The position numbers and the translations under genes are program-made. 64,000 bases of DNA from an uncultured bacterium (GTDB taxonomy: Bacteria; Cyanobacteriota; Vampirovibrionia; Gastranaerophilales; Gastranaerophilaceae), in the NCBI GenBank assembly GCA_902763805.1, contig CACWTN010000004.1, positions 1 through 64,000 of the forward strand. Direction: 5' to 3'. Of the stretch, positions 9,298 to 18,785 are shown in pieces. The notes under the pieces are model-generated. The model was not told the origin of the DNA, made no database searches, and worked only from the letters and a program-made list of their open reading frames with translations. Positions within the stretch are counted from its first letter, which is position 1. Each line of letters begins with the position of its first letter.

Positions 9298-10329
9298 ATG
9301 TTAGATGACATCAAAAACTATTTAATGTTCAACTATGTAGATAAGTGTATCGGGGACAGAAATTACGATCTGGCCTTAGAAAAACTTAACTATCTTGTAG
9401 AACAGGAGTTTAAGCCTGCTGAAACAATGTTTAAGCGAGCTATGCTTTGCAGAAAACTTTTAATGTCTGAAGATGCGTATGCGGATTTTACGTACATAAT
9501 TGAAAACTTTGCAGATAAGCAAAGAGCATACTATGAAAGAATGAAGCTTAATTTTGAGATATCAAACTTTTATGAAGCAATTTCCGATGCAAATCAAATT
9601 TTAAACGACATTCCTGATAACACTGAATGTAAAACATATAAAATATTGTCATACATTTATGCAGGACAGCCGGATTTGGCAAAGAGTCTTACTTTAGATA
9701 TGTTTGACCAGAATATGTACAAAGCTCTGCAGTTTTTATTTAACGAAACAGCTAAAAACATTGCCTCAGACCAACTTGCAAGAGCATTAAAAGTTCTTGA
9801 TATTATTGAACTAATTGATGAAAACAATCCGATTAAAATATTTAAAGAATCAAATATATACGGACTTGCAGGAAATAAAGAAAAAGAAAATGAATTGCTA
9901 CAGAAACTGGATACAGTATTTGGAAGGTATTTTATTTCACATTTTAAATTTACAGATATGTACGAAGAAAGGGATTTACTTGAAACTTGTTTTTTGCTTG
10001 AACTGAGAATTTTTGACAAACAAAAGAATTTTGAGTATCAAATGAATATTCTGGACGGGTACAGAGCTCATTTGGAAGGACGAATTACGGATTCAAAAGA
10101 AGCATTTGAAAAAGCAATAGAACTGGAACCTGAAAAACCTGAAGGGTATGTTCTGCTAGGTCAGACATTGCAATTAATGTCAGGTTACGATAATCCGGCA
10201 TACCGACTGGATGCAGAGGCAAACTATAAAAAAGCCATGGCAATATATCAGAAAGAAAACCTGACCGCAAAAACAGAAGATATGATCAGGCAGATAAAAC
10301 ACCTGAACTCTACTTTAAGCCTTCATTGA
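9298..10329 (+). CDS. TPR-repeat protein
   Basis: A 343-residue, mostly helical protein without signal peptide or membrane segment. TPR-type units are visible in DYALEKLNYLVEQ-like form (residues 23-36), in NFYEAISDANQILNDIPDN (about 96-114), and best in ITDSKEAFEKAIELEPEKP at the C-terminal third, which includes the usual A-E-P spacing. The role is unknown; TPRs normally hold protein partners. It follows dnaA by 47 nt in the same direction and may be co-transcribed. Its last 20 nt overlap the 3' end of convergent nadE. No ribosome site is evident before the ATG. Confidence 0.75.
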   Translation: MLDDIKNYLMFNYVDKCIGDRNYDLALEKLNYLVEQEFKPAETMFKRAMLCRKLLMSEDAYADFTYIIENFADKQRAYYERMKLNFEISNFYEAISDANQILNDIPDNTECKTYKILSYIYAGQPDLAKSLTLDMFDQNMYKALQFLFNETAKNIASDQLARALKVLDIIELIDENNPIKIFKESNIYGLAGNKEKENELLQKLDTVFGRYFISHFKFTDMYEERDLLETCFLLELRIFDKQKNFEYQMNILDGYRAHLEGRITDSKEAFEKAIELEPEKPEGYVLLGQTLQLMSGYDNPAYRLDAEANYKKAMAIYQKENLTAKTEDMIRQIKHLNSTLSLH

Positions 10330-12328
10330 TATATTCTTCACTAACACCTTTATAATTTATTCTGGATGAAGTTATCGGCTGATGATAATCATATTTATTT
10401 ATTGAACGGGCTTCTACAATAACTGAAGGGGGAAGAATTGACCACTTATACAGCGCCGTTGACATTCGTCTGTAGAATTTATTAAGCCATTCTGTTTTTT
10501 GTTCTTTAGAAACTTTGTTATGCTTTTCATAAACAAATTCTATACCAAGAAAATCTTTATACGACTCATTTTTGTTTTCTATTCTCCAGATAATCTCATC
10601 CAGAAATTCATAAGGCATAAGTGCGTCTTCTGCGATTAAAGGTTTGCCGGTTTTAGGGTCAATAGCAAGCTCTGCCCCGGGTTTTTTAAGAATAATCGCT
10701 TCAGGTATAGCATTTTTTTCTTTTCGATTTGAGTTTAACCATCTGGCAAACGCAAAAAGTTTTGTTTTCGGCACGTCAGCTATCGGAGCAAAACCGCCTG
10801 ACATATCACCGTTTATTGTTGCATATCCCATATACAGTTCGGATTTATCAGATGTCGCAATAGGAATACAAGATGCGAACTCATTGCTTATACCCCACAA
10901 AAACATAGCTCTTGAGCGTGCCTGGATATTATCAGGGGTAAAAGAGGGATAACTATTATTTGGTTTATTTGTAAACGTACCTGTTTCACGGTCATAATAC
11001 TTTCCCCACCTTTTTTCAACCTTAGCGAACAAACTATTCAAACAATTAGTCGTTGTTTCTATCATATCCTTAATAGGCGCTTCCGCAAAATTTATACCAA
11101 GATTATTAGCAAGTTTTTCGGCATCAGATTTGCTTTCCTGACTAGTTATATGAGAAGGCATAGAAACACCGAATACGTTTTCTTTTCCCAAAGCATCAGC
11201 AAGCAAGACAGCACAGACGGTAGAATCCAAACCACCTGACAAACCTAGTACAGCACGTTTAAGACCGCATTTATTAAAATAATCTCTTATTCCCTGAATA
11301 ATTGTTTTATAAGTTCGCTCCAAATCAGATTCATACTCTAATGTGAAAACTTTTTGCTCAGTAAGAGACTTTTCAAGCCCTTTTGTTAAAGGATAAATTT
11401 TACCTATTTTCTTATAAGGATTAACTATCAAAAGCTGTTCTTCAAATGACTTTGCCCTGGCAATAAGTTTACCTTCCGAATCATACATTCTGCTTGTACC
11501 ATCAAAAGATATATTATCAATTGCACCTACCTGATTAACGTATATAAACGGAGTTTTGTACTTTGCCGAAACAAATGAGAGCATATTATGCTTCAGCTGT
11601 TCTTTTTTTGTTCTTGTCGGAGATGCAGAACAGTTTATAAATACACGAGGTTTTTCTTTATATAAGTCTTCAAGCGGATTTGCGGAATATAATTTTCTTT
11701 CAAAGAATTCACCATCATTCCAGCAATCTTCACAAATAGAAATTCCATATCCGTTGTACAACTTTGATACCTGTTCCGAATATTCTCCTGTACTCAATAA
11801 ATCAGGAGATTGACAGCCTGAAACTTCAGAAGGTTCAATATATCTGTAATCATTAAATTCCGAATATGTTGGGAGAAGCGATTTTCTTATAATTCCCTGT
11901 ATCTGTCCTTTTTGCAATACAGCAACTGAGTTGAAATATTTTTTCCCTTTACTGCAATTCCTCGGTTCAACAAAACCAACAAGGACAACAGTATTTTTTG
12001 AAAGCTTGGCAAGTCCTTTAAGCCATTTGATATTTTCTTCTACAATTACAGGATGTCTGTCTATAGTATCTTCTATCGGATATCCCATTAATGAGAGTTC
12101 GGGAAATACAAGACATTCAAGATTAATATCGTTTGCAAACTTAATGTATTTAGCAATTTTTTTTGTATTATATTCAATATCGCCGGCTACAGGATTAATC
12201 TGAGCCATACCGATATATCCGTTATCAGTGGTAATTTGCTTTAACTCACTTATAACTTTTTCATCAACTGTTTTATTGTTTAACAAACAATTATCTGCTA
12301 TTTCGGCTAATTCATAAAAATCTGACAT
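10310..12328 (-). CDS. nadE: Glutamine-dependent NAD+ synthase
   Basis: The enzyme amidates deamido-NAD to NAD using glutamine. At 672 residues it is the long two-domain form. The N-terminal nitrilase-type glutaminase shows the triad E77 (FPELSLMGYP), K149 (RKSLLPTYSEFND) and C199 (ICEDCW). The C-terminal synthase has the PP-loop SGGLDST at 364-370 and LRGLSG-like surroundings. The ATG at 12328 has AGAGGGA about 8 nt upstream, and a TATAAT lies a little before that. The long form releases ammonia internally through a channel. It converges on and overlaps the TPR gene by 20 nt. Confidence 0.96.
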   Translation of the reverse strand: MSDFYELAEIADNCLLNNKTVDEKVISELKQITTDNGYIGMAQINPVAGDIEYNTKKIAKYIKFANDINLECLVFPELSLMGYPIEDTIDRHPVIVEENIKWLKGLAKLSKNTVVLVGFVEPRNCSKGKKYFNSVAVLQKGQIQGIIRKSLLPTYSEFNDYRYIEPSEVSGCQSPDLLSTGEYSEQVSKLYNGYGISICEDCWNDGEFFERKLYSANPLEDLYKEKPRVFINCSASPTRTKKEQLKHNMLSFVSAKYKTPFIYVNQVGAIDNISFDGTSRMYDSEGKLIARAKSFEEQLLIVNPYKKIGKIYPLTKGLEKSLTEQKVFTLEYESDLERTYKTIIQGIRDYFNKCGLKRAVLGLSGGLDSTVCAVLLADALGKENVFGVSMPSHITSQESKSDAEKLANNLGINFAEAPIKDMIETTTNCLNSLFAKVEKRWGKYYDRETGTFTNKPNNSYPSFTPDNIQARSRAMFLWGISNEFASCIPIATSDKSELYMGYATINGDMSGGFAPIADVPKTKLFAFARWLNSNRKEKNAIPEAIILKKPGAELAIDPKTGKPLIAEDALMPYEFLDEIIWRIENKNESYKDFLGIEFVYEKHNKVSKEQKTEWLNKFYRRMSTALYKWSILPPSVIVEARSINKYDYHQPITSSRINYKGVSEEYINEGLK

Positions 12329-12426
12329 AAATTCCCTCTAAAATAATTATACATAGAAAATATTTTAGTTTAAATAAATATTAGTTTTTGATATAATCAA
12401 CTTATTGTTAGGAGTAAGAAAATTTT

Positions 12427-13695
12427 ATGGAAAGATTAATCGGCATAATCGGTATAATAGTTATATTTTTAATAGTTTTTGGTATGTCAAACAACAGAAA
12501 AGCCATTAATTATAAAACAATAGGTATAGGTTTTCTTCTTCAGTGGCTGCTTGCTATATTTATATTCAAAGTACCGCTGGGACAGAAAATCTTTCTGTAT
12601 ATAGGTCTGTTCATCAAAAAAATTCTTGATTTTGCACTGGAAGGCGGAGTATTTGTTTTTGGACCGCTTTTGCATAACCAAAGAATTGCAGAACTTTTCG
12701 ACCATAACGGAAGCATATTCGCTCTGCAGCTTATCTGTTCAATGATATTTATGATGGTGCTTGTTAATATTCTGTATTACTACGGAATAATGCAGAGGGT
12801 TGTTGCAATATTGGGAAAAGCAATGAACAAACTGATGCGTGTATCAGGCGCAGAAGCACTGTCAAATGTTGCAAGCGCATTTGTAGGTAATGTACTTGCG
12901 CAAATCATGATTAAGCCATACCTGGAAAAATTAACACGTTCGGAGCTTCTGGCATCATTATCGGGCAGTTTAGCCTGCGTATCAGGTTCAATGATGCCAG
13001 TATATATTAACTTGGGTATTCCCCCGCAATATATTTTAGCATCTTCTGTTATGGCTGTTCCCGGAGCATTAATCTTGTCCAAAATAGTTTATCCCGAAAC
13101 TGGTGAACCTGAGACAAGAGACAATATAAAAGTTTCAAGAAGAAGAACATACATTAACGTATTTGAAGCAATTTCAAACGGTGCAGGCGACGGTATTAAA
13201 GTAGCAATAAGTATCGTTGCAATGATACTTGCTCTTGTTGCACTTGTTGCATTTATAGACTGGACATTAGGAATAACAGGTGCGCTGATGTTTAAATATA
13301 TTCCGGGTTGTTCTCATCTGGCATTTTTAAACCACCTGTCTTTAAGCTATATCTTAGGTAAAATATTTATGTGGTTTGCACTTATAATCGGTGTACCATT
13401 CAAAGATGCCGCAATTGTCGGTTCACTGATGGGACAAAAACTTGTTCTTAACGAAATGGTTGCTTACGTAAATCTTACAAATGTCGCAAATATAATTACT
13501 CCTAAGAGTTTTATGCTTGCAAGTTTTGCTTTATGCAGTTTTGCAAACTTCGGCTCAATTGCAATACAAATCGGCGGTATCGGAGAACTTGCTCCAAACC
13601 AAAAAAAGAATATTGCAAGACTAAGCGTGAGAGCCCTGATTATCGGAACATTGAGTTGTTATATGTCTGCTGCAATTGTAGGCATACTTATGTAA
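12427..13695 (+). CDS. nupC: Concentrative nucleoside transporter (CNT/NupC family)
   Basis: A 422-residue inner-membrane protein that imports nucleosides with H+ or Na+. The N-terminus is a run of hydrophobic helices. The Nucleos_tra2 core shows IPPQYILASSVMAVPGAL and the gate-type repeats (SFALCSFANFGSIAIQIGGIGELAP) typical of CNTs. TTAGGAG lies 12 nt before the ATG, and a TATAAT lies upstream of it. It probably works with uridine phosphorylase (270-1028) in nucleoside scavenging. Its final 37 nt are overlapped by the antiparallel gene ending at 13659. Confidence 0.93.
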   Translation: MERLIGIIGIIVIFLIVFGMSNNRKAINYKTIGIGFLLQWLLAIFIFKVPLGQKIFLYIGLFIKKILDFALEGGVFVFGPLLHNQRIAELFDHNGSIFALQLICSMIFMMVLVNILYYYGIMQRVVAILGKAMNKLMRVSGAEALSNVASAFVGNVLAQIMIKPYLEKLTRSELLASLSGSLACVSGSMMPVYINLGIPPQYILASSVMAVPGALILSKIVYPETGEPETRDNIKVSRRRTYINVFEAISNGAGDGIKVAISIVAMILALVALVAFIDWTLGITGALMFKYIPGCSHLAFLNHLSLSYILGKIFMWFALIIGVPFKDAAIVGSLMGQKLVLNEMVAYVNLTNVANIITPKSFMLASFALCSFANFGSIAIQIGGIGELAPNQKKNIARLSVRALIIGTLSCYMSAAIVGILM

Positions 13696-13955
13696 GTCAA
13701 CTCTTGTTCTACAGATTTATTTAGCTTATTAATATATTTAATTTTATCTGACAATAAGGTCATTAACGACAGATACTCATTGCGTTCATTACTTATATTA
13801 TGTATAAATTTCTCGGGAATACCATAATATTCCCCGCGAAACTCTTTGTCCTTACAACAGCAAATTGCCGCATTTAAAAGAACATCCGCACAATACACCT
13901 CACTGAAAAGTTCTTCATTATAAGCCAATACATTACGTTGTTTTTTGGAATACAT
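13659..13955 (-). CDS. Hypothetical protein, 98 residues
   Basis: Not recognised. It contains a two-cysteine stretch AAICCCKDKE near residue 33, then predicted helices (EKFIHNISNERNEYLSLMTLLSDKIKYINKL) and no signal peptide or membrane segment. I accept it as real because GGGAG lies 8 nt before the ATG and it fills a gap otherwise empty of genes. Its last 37 nt overlap the end of nupC on the opposite strand, so the C-terminal 12 residues are constrained by both frames. Upstream, TTTACA repeats at 14056-14072 resemble an HLR1 box but have an 11-bp period. Confidence 0.6.
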   Translation of the reverse strand: MYSKKQRNVLAYNEELFSEVYCADVLLNAAICCCKDKEFRGEYYGIPEKFIHNISNERNEYLSLMTLLSDKIKYINKLNKSVEQELTYISMPTIAADI

Positions 13956-14088
13956 ACTGATTACTCCCGTAATAGTTAATATGTACGCTACTGCATATTT
14001 TCAGTATATTACATATAATAAAAAAGTCTTTAATATATTTTCCAATTTAAAAATTTTTACAAAATATTTACATAACGTAAATAAAAGA

Positions 14089-15186
14089 CTATTTGAAACT
14101 AATAAGTGCATTTAAGTATTGTACGAGCTCATTAAAATCAATATTTTTACCGCTTGATTCACGGTTCTTTAAATATTCATCAATAGTATTAAGTATTTCA
14201 ACAAATGTTGCTTCACTCAGATTACCCGTATAAAAATCTTCATATACATTGAGAATGTATGCATAAGTGTCAACGCCGTTATGTCTTTTTATATTAATAA
14301 ATGCATGTCTGATATCTTCATTTTTAAAATTCACATTCAAAATATTGGAATACAATGTGGCAGAACGTTTAATATTAGCAATAATAGTGTCTTTTTGCTG
14401 GTACTTCAGCATTGTTTCAAAGTAGTTAACAAAACTTTCATATAATCTTTCTGGAGAAAAATGTTTATAATTAAATTTAGTTATAAAGAAATCTCTCAGA
14501 AAAGAAGAAATGTCTTCCTTTTCTATACCGAACAAATCTTTAACTTCGCCCCAAACCTCAGACACACCTTTTTCTTTAATATAATCATCAATAAGCATTA
14601 TCTGATTAATTTTTCTGTTAGATTTATTGAGCTTATAATACAAATCACGTTTAGAAACGTCAGACGAATCAACAAGCACTACATCAATTTTCTGTAGCAT
14701 TTTAAAAATGTCAGCAGCCTGAAGCTTTTCTTCCTTAATTTGAAGCCAAAAGTTATGAAGTAAAGTAAACATCGGTCTGGATTTTTCATGACCGGAAAGA
14801 CGTTCTCCATTTATAATCTTTTCATAAAGATTAGCATCATCACCATGTAAATGGAGTTTCAGCCTTTTTGCATTAGCAAACAGGTATTTAGACCTGATAG
14901 TTTTTATTGCCTTATCATTTTTTGTTGATGTTTTTTTATAACATTCACAAATCGCATGCAACAGCAGCGACAATGAAACAATTCTGCTTAAACCGTCTAC
15001 TATTATGATTTTACCATCATCTTTAACGCTTACATAAATAATACCCAAATCAATCGAACGGGTAAATTGCTCATCTTCCACCATTAAGTCAAGGAAATTG
15101 ACCAAATCTCTGTTACACCTTGCAAAATCCAAGGCATACAAATCATGAGCACTATTCATAAATTTTAGCAGATTAACAACTTTCAT
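14089..15186 (-). CDS. Divergent DUF262 (GmrSD/ParB-fold)-like protein
   Basis: The 365 residues resemble the DUF262 domain of GmrSD-type enzymes. The signature usually written DGQQRxTTL appears here as VDGLSRIVSLSLLLH (D64, G65, R68). It is followed by the family's long helical part, including KLNKSNRKINQIMLIDDYI, where DUF262 proteins have the 'iN.rG..L...D' segment. The two Gln of the motif are replaced by Leu-Ser, so nuclease or NTPase activity is uncertain. No DUF1524 HNH domain is attached. It is translated directly after the winged-helix gene, with one nt between them, so they form a two-gene unit. The role is unknown; a regulatory or DNA-linked function fits the partner better than restriction. 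Confidence 0.55.
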   Translation of the reverse strand: MKVVNLLKFMNSAHDLYALDFARCNRDLVNFLDLMVEDEQFTRSIDLGIIYVSVKDDGKIIIVDGLSRIVSLSLLLHAICECYKKTSTKNDKAIKTIRSKYLFANAKRLKLHLHGDDANLYEKIINGERLSGHEKSRPMFTLLHNFWLQIKEEKLQAADIFKMLQKIDVVLVDSSDVSKRDLYYKLNKSNRKINQIMLIDDYIKEKGVSEVWGEVKDLFGIEKEDISSFLRDFFITKFNYKHFSPERLYESFVNYFETMLKYQQKDTIIANIKRSATLYSNILNVNFKNEDIRHAFINIKRHNGVDTYAYILNVYEDFYTGNLSEATFVEILNTIDEYLKNRESSGKNIDFNELVQYLNALISFK

Positions 15187-15187
15187 A

Positions 15188-15808
15188 CTAATCAGTTAAA
15201 ACAAAGCCGCCTGACGGAACATTTTTTAACTTATCACCCTCAATTTTAGCACGCAGGTTTTTAATATATTTATATACATAATCTCTGGGTAAATTCAGCA
15301 ATTTAGCCAAATCTTTTGCGTATACTGTTTTACCGATATTATTAAGCAAATAATCAAAAACCATCTGTTCTCTGTCTGTCAGAGATTTTTTCAGTACGAT
15401 TTGCGGTTCCTTATTCATATTTTCCTGAACAGCTTCAATAATTGATTTTTGAGCTGCTGATTTTTTAGGTAAAACTTTTTCAATTTTTTCATTTATATCT
15501 GATTTCTGTGTGCTTTTTACAGAAGTACTAGCTTTTTCTATTATATCTTTTTTTGTAATTGAAAACGGAGTATGAGAGATTTGGCGTTCACGAACAAATG
15601 CTCTTTCTGCTATTCTTGAAAAACCATCATTTAAGTTTGAACCTGTATTTGAAGATGTACCTTTTGACATTACAATATCAACAACATCATTAGTAGGTTT
15701 GCTTTCCTCAACAACCTTACCCAATCTTGCTGCATATTCTTCTAATGTTATCTTTTCTAAAGAACTTCTCCACTGTTTTATCTCTTCCTTAGTCAAATAA
15801 TTAGGCAT
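15188..15808 (-). CDS. Winged-helix DNA-binding protein, partner of the DUF262-like gene
   Basis: Residues 1-30 form a short conserved-looking helix (LTKEEIKQWRSSLEKITLEE). A low-complexity, Ser/Lys/Glu-rich linker follows, about 35-135. A C-terminal winged helix (about 140-206) reads LTDREQMVFDYLLNNIGKT, then AKDLAKLLNLPRDYVYKYIKNLR and a wing ending VPSGGFVL. This resembles the OmpR-type output domain but there is no receiver. AGGAG precedes the ATG by 8 nt. It is first in a unit with the DUF262-like gene. I infer a transcription factor; the target is unknown. Confidence 0.65.
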   Translation of the reverse strand: MPNYLTKEEIKQWRSSLEKITLEEYAARLGKVVEESKPTNDVVDIVMSKGTSSNTGSNLNDGFSRIAERAFVRERQISHTPFSITKKDIIEKASTSVKSTQKSDINEKIEKVLPKKSAAQKSIIEAVQENMNKEPQIVLKKSLTDREQMVFDYLLNNIGKTVYAKDLAKLLNLPRDYVYKYIKNLRAKIEGDKLKNVPSGGFVLTD

Positions 15809-15931
15809 TAATAATCTCCTATATTACCCTGTGATAGTCTTAATTCCCCATAACGGATTTCATATATATAATGTACCATAAAACTTAAAAAAAAAATCAA
15901 AATATTTCGTGATGTAAAGATTTTTTTTAAT

Positions 15932-16531
15932 TTAATTTTCCTGAACAATTCTGCCCGGCAAATTTGCTTTTTGAATTGTAGAGAGCATCATTTCAGCACT
16001 CTGCTTATTTTTAAATATACCGACCTGCAAAGTATAATTGTTTGCACCAATACATTTTACGATAGGATTTAACCCATTTCCCGATTCCATAATAATTTCT
16101 TTTGCAACTTTTGCCTGCTCTGCAGAAGTATAAGAACCTATAAATACTTTATATACAGTATCCGGAGTTACAGAAGAATAAGCAGCATCACTTCTTTCAG
16201 ACTGCATTGTATCAACATTCTGCTCGGCTGATGAATCTGCAGATTTTGGAGTATCAGTCGGATTCTGCATCATATCGGAAAAAGACTTGCTCTGGTCTTC
16301 ATTTTTAATCATTTCCAGTCTGTTATCAACAATATTTTTGTTTTCATCATCAAACTGCTGTTCTTTATAATCACCAATTGATGTATCAACAGACATTTTT
16401 TTCGCCATTGAATTTATTACAAACGTACACAAAAGCAGCATTCCAAAGAATGAGATTATAAAAATCTTAACCAATGGATGTCCCTGCCGGACGTCTTGCT
16501 TCATATATTTTTTATACCCTCGTGCTGTCAT
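15932..16531 (-). CDS. SPOR-domain membrane protein
   Basis: A 199-residue protein with a short basic N-terminus, one membrane helix (about 22-43, VKIFIISFFGMLLLCTFVI), an acidic, Ser-rich linker, and a C-terminal SPOR domain (about 125-199; YKVFIGSYTSAEQAKVAKEII and YTLQVGIFKNKQSAEMML repeats). SPOR domains bind denuded peptidoglycan glycans at division sites, so a cell-envelope or septal role is likely, with the domain outside the membrane. It is last in the leftward HEAT-queC-DUF366 run, 15 nt after DUF366. Confidence 0.85.
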   Translation of the reverse strand: MTARGYKKYMKQDVRQGHPLVKIFIISFFGMLLLCTFVINSMAKKMSVDTSIGDYKEQQFDDENKNIVDNRLEMIKNEDQSKSFSDMMQNPTDTPKSADSSAEQNVDTMQSERSDAAYSSVTPDTVYKVFIGSYTSAEQAKVAKEIIMESGNGLNPIVKCIGANNYTLQVGIFKNKQSAEMMLSTIQKANLPGRIVQEN

Positions 16532-16546
16532 TTTTTCCTTCTTTTA

Positions 16547-17107
16547 TTATTCTGTTACACCCCGAACTTTTGTACAGGCATAATTTATATCTTCAAGTTC
16601 TTCAGAGTATTTTTTCATAACTTCAAGTGCAAACGATTTAATATCATTAATACCTAGTTCGCTTTGAAGTCCCGATGCTTTTACCGGTGCTCCTTCAGAC
16701 AAAATATTCAAACCTGTGTGAATTAAGACAGAGGTAATAGATTTGGTTGCAATAGATACAGATAATTTCCTGTCGTCAACCATTAAATCATCGCCATTTC
16801 GTACGACAAATATTCCTCTCTGTTCCAATAATTCTTTAATTATACACATAAGCAAACGCTGTCTAAACACACCTTCAGAAAGACCAATACCAAACTGTTC
16901 TGTAATAAAGCTGAGCATATATTTGCTGTATATCGGTTCATTATTAATAACGTCTTCTATATCAACCATTTCAGACAAATCAACTTTACACTCACCAATA
17001 AACGCAACAATAGCATCACCCTGCAATTTAAAATTTTTATATATCCAATGTGGTGACAGTTGTGAACCTATGTATTTAATTTCCTCGTCGATATATTTTG
17101 TTTTCAT
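16547..17107 (-). CDS. DUF366 family protein
   Basis: The 186 residues match my memory of DUF366: a start with YIGSQLSPHW, GDAIVAFIGECKVDL near 31-45, MVDIEDVINNEPIYSKYML (47-65), and RNGDDLMVDDRKLSVSIATKS, VLIHTGLNI in the middle. The biochemical function is not known to me. Its start overlaps the end of queC by 4 nt, which argues for translational coupling and a part in deazaguanine metabolism or transport of its products. No membrane segment or signal peptide is seen. Confidence 0.8.
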   Translation of the reverse strand: MKTKYIDEEIKYIGSQLSPHWIYKNFKLQGDAIVAFIGECKVDLSEMVDIEDVINNEPIYSKYMLSFITEQFGIGLSEGVFRQRLLMCIIKELLEQRGIFVVRNGDDLMVDDRKLSVSIATKSITSVLIHTGLNILSEGAPVKASGLQSELGINDIKSFALEVMKKYSEELEDINYACTKVRGVTE

Positions 17108-17778
17108 TCTTCTCCAAACAAAAGTTTGATATATTTTAAAGCATTATTATTAATTAATGCGTTTTTAAGATGATTACAGGATTCGCATTTTCCGCAATGT
17201 TTTATTCCTGAAGCGTAACAACTCCTTATATATTCGAGCGGAACATTCCTCTCTATCGCAACTTTAACTATATCATCCTTGGTGTAATTAATCAAGGGAG
17301 CTACAACCTGCGGTTTAGCAAGGGTAGAGAGTTCAAAAACTTTTGATATATCACTCCTGAATTTTTCTGTATTATCAGGGAACGTTGCACCTTCGTCTTT
17401 GTTTGCACCAAAAATAATATAATTGTATCCGTATGAATCAGCATAAGCTGCTGCAATATTCAGGAATAATCCATTTCTGTTCGGCACCCAAACCTGTTTA
17501 GCACTCTCTGCAGTTCCAAAATCACTGTCAGGTATATCTTTATCCGAAACCAATGATGTCTGAGTTATATCTTTTAACCAGTCTAGTTTAATAATCTTAT
17601 GCTCGATATTATAGTATTCACAAATCTTTTTGGATGTCTCAATTTCAAATTTTGCGGATTTTTGACCATAATCAAATGTTAAAGCCAGTTCAATCCCGTA
17701 TTCGTCTTTACAAATACCCAGAGCTGCAAGAGAATCAAGCCCTCCAGATAAAAGTATTATAGATTTATTGTTCGGCAT
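17104..17778 (-). CDS. queC: 7-cyano-7-deazaguanine synthase
   Basis: QueC converts 7-carboxy-7-deazaguanine to preQ0 with ATP and ammonia, on the way to queuosine in tRNA. The 224 residues include the PP-loop SGGLDS at 11-16 and the zinc ligands C187, C195, C198 and C201 (CYASGIKHCGKCESC). No other que gene is in the window. It directly follows the HEAT-repeat gene (stop and start adjacent) and overlaps DUF366 by 4 nt, so the three genes are likely one message. Confidence 0.95.
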   Translation of the reverse strand: MPNNKSIILLSGGLDSLAALGICKDEYGIELALTFDYGQKSAKFEIETSKKICEYYNIEHKIIKLDWLKDITQTSLVSDKDIPDSDFGTAESAKQVWVPNRNGLFLNIAAAYADSYGYNYIIFGANKDEGATFPDNTEKFRSDISKVFELSTLAKPQVVAPLINYTKDDIVKVAIERNVPLEYIRSCYASGIKHCGKCESCNHLKNALINNNALKYIKLLFGEE

Positions 17779-18711
17779 TTATTCAGCCTCCTCGTATTCA
17801 TCAATCAAATTCTTTGCTTCATTTTTTAAAAATTCCGAATAACTTGGCAATGAAATAACTTCATCTAATATATCACGCCCAAGAATATTATATAACGCAA
17901 TTAATGCATTTCTCTGAACTTCTTCATCATCATCTTTAAGTGCCGACCTGATTAACTCAGGAGCATCTTCATATTCACTGTTCATCAATGCTTCTATAGC
18001 ATTAATCCTGACCATCGGCGATGAATCCATAAGTGACATTTTAAGAACTCTCAGTACATTGTTATTATCAATATTTAGTTTACCGAGTACCTCAATAATT
18101 TTCTCTTTAAGAAAAGAAAATTTGTCCATCAATCCCTGTTTCGCCTCCATAATCGCAACAAGAGGGTCAATCGCACTTGTATCGCCTATTAATCCGAGCG
18201 CAAAAGCAGCAGATTCTTTTACGTAAACAGATTTTTCTTCTTCATCCTTTACGACATCAATCAACGGTGCAACTGCATATTTATCACCAATCCTGCCCAA
18301 AGCATCCGCACAGGCCAGTCTGATTTTATAGTTTTCATTCTTATTATTTAAACAGGAGAGCAAAACATTAACAGTCGAAGTGTCTTTATAATTAGATATA
18401 GCTTTTGCACACAACACTCTTAAATTTATTTGCTCATCTGAGTCATCTTTTTCTCTTTTTTTTAGTAACAAAATATCAAGTAAAACATTGAGCGTAGATA
18501 AAGATTTATAAGAATCAGCCTGCTTTATTATTCCTGATAACAAATCATAGTCTTTTATATTAAGCAGCATATAATTAAAAATTTCTACAAGCTGAGATGC
18601 AGAATAAAATTCCTCTAATCCTGCAATTTTTCTTAAAACATCAACAGAATTATCTTTTTCAACTCCGCACTCTCTTAATATTTCACTGAAATTTAACGAC
18701 TCATTTTCCAC
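17779..18711 (-). CDS. HEAT-repeat protein
   Basis: About 310 residues of HEAT/PBS-lyase-like repeats: NVLLSCLNNKNENYKIRLACADALGRIGDK-type units recur with the D-A-ALG-IGD pattern near residues 125-185 and again at 215-280. It is a soluble scaffold, with no lyase chemistry implied. I place the start at GTG 18711 because TTGATA (18746-18741), 17 nt and TATTTT (18723-18718) end 6 nt before it, the leaderless pattern of several other genes here. An upstream in-frame TTG at 18726 is the alternative. It leads the queC-DUF366-SPOR operon. Confidence 0.75.
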   Translation of the reverse strand: MENESLNFSEILRECGVEKDNSVDVLRKIAGLEEFYSASQLVEIFNYMLLNIKDYDLLSGIIKQADSYKSLSTLNVLLDILLLKKREKDDSDEQINLRVLCAKAISNYKDTSTVNVLLSCLNNKNENYKIRLACADALGRIGDKYAVAPLIDVVKDEEEKSVYVKESAAFALGLIGDTSAIDPLVAIMEAKQGLMDKFSFLKEKIIEVLGKLNIDNNNVLRVLKMSLMDSSPMVRINAIEALMNSEYEDAPELIRSALKDDDEEVQRNALIALYNILGRDILDEVISLPSYSEFLKNEAKNLIDEYEEAE

Positions 18712-18717
18712 AAATAC

Positions 18718-18746
18718 AAAATACAATAAACAACCATATATATCAA
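18718..18746 (-). promoter_or_regulatory. Promoter of the HEAT-queC operon, probably leaderless
   Basis: On the bottom strand TTGATA, 17 nt, TATTTT, 6 nt, GTG. No Shine-Dalgarno sequence is present, so the transcript likely begins at or next to the start codon. Confidence 0.55.
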
Positions 18747-18785
18747 CAATAACAAAGTTTTTGGAATATTACACACAAATTTTCG

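Noticed and set aside
14056-14072. HLR1 box upstream of the 98-residue gene
   Set aside because: Half-sites TTTACA are 11 bp apart, not 10; kept only as a resemblance.
14089-15186. Complete GmrSD-type restriction system
   Set aside because: No DUF1524/HNH nuclease, altered DGQQR motif and no modification genes.
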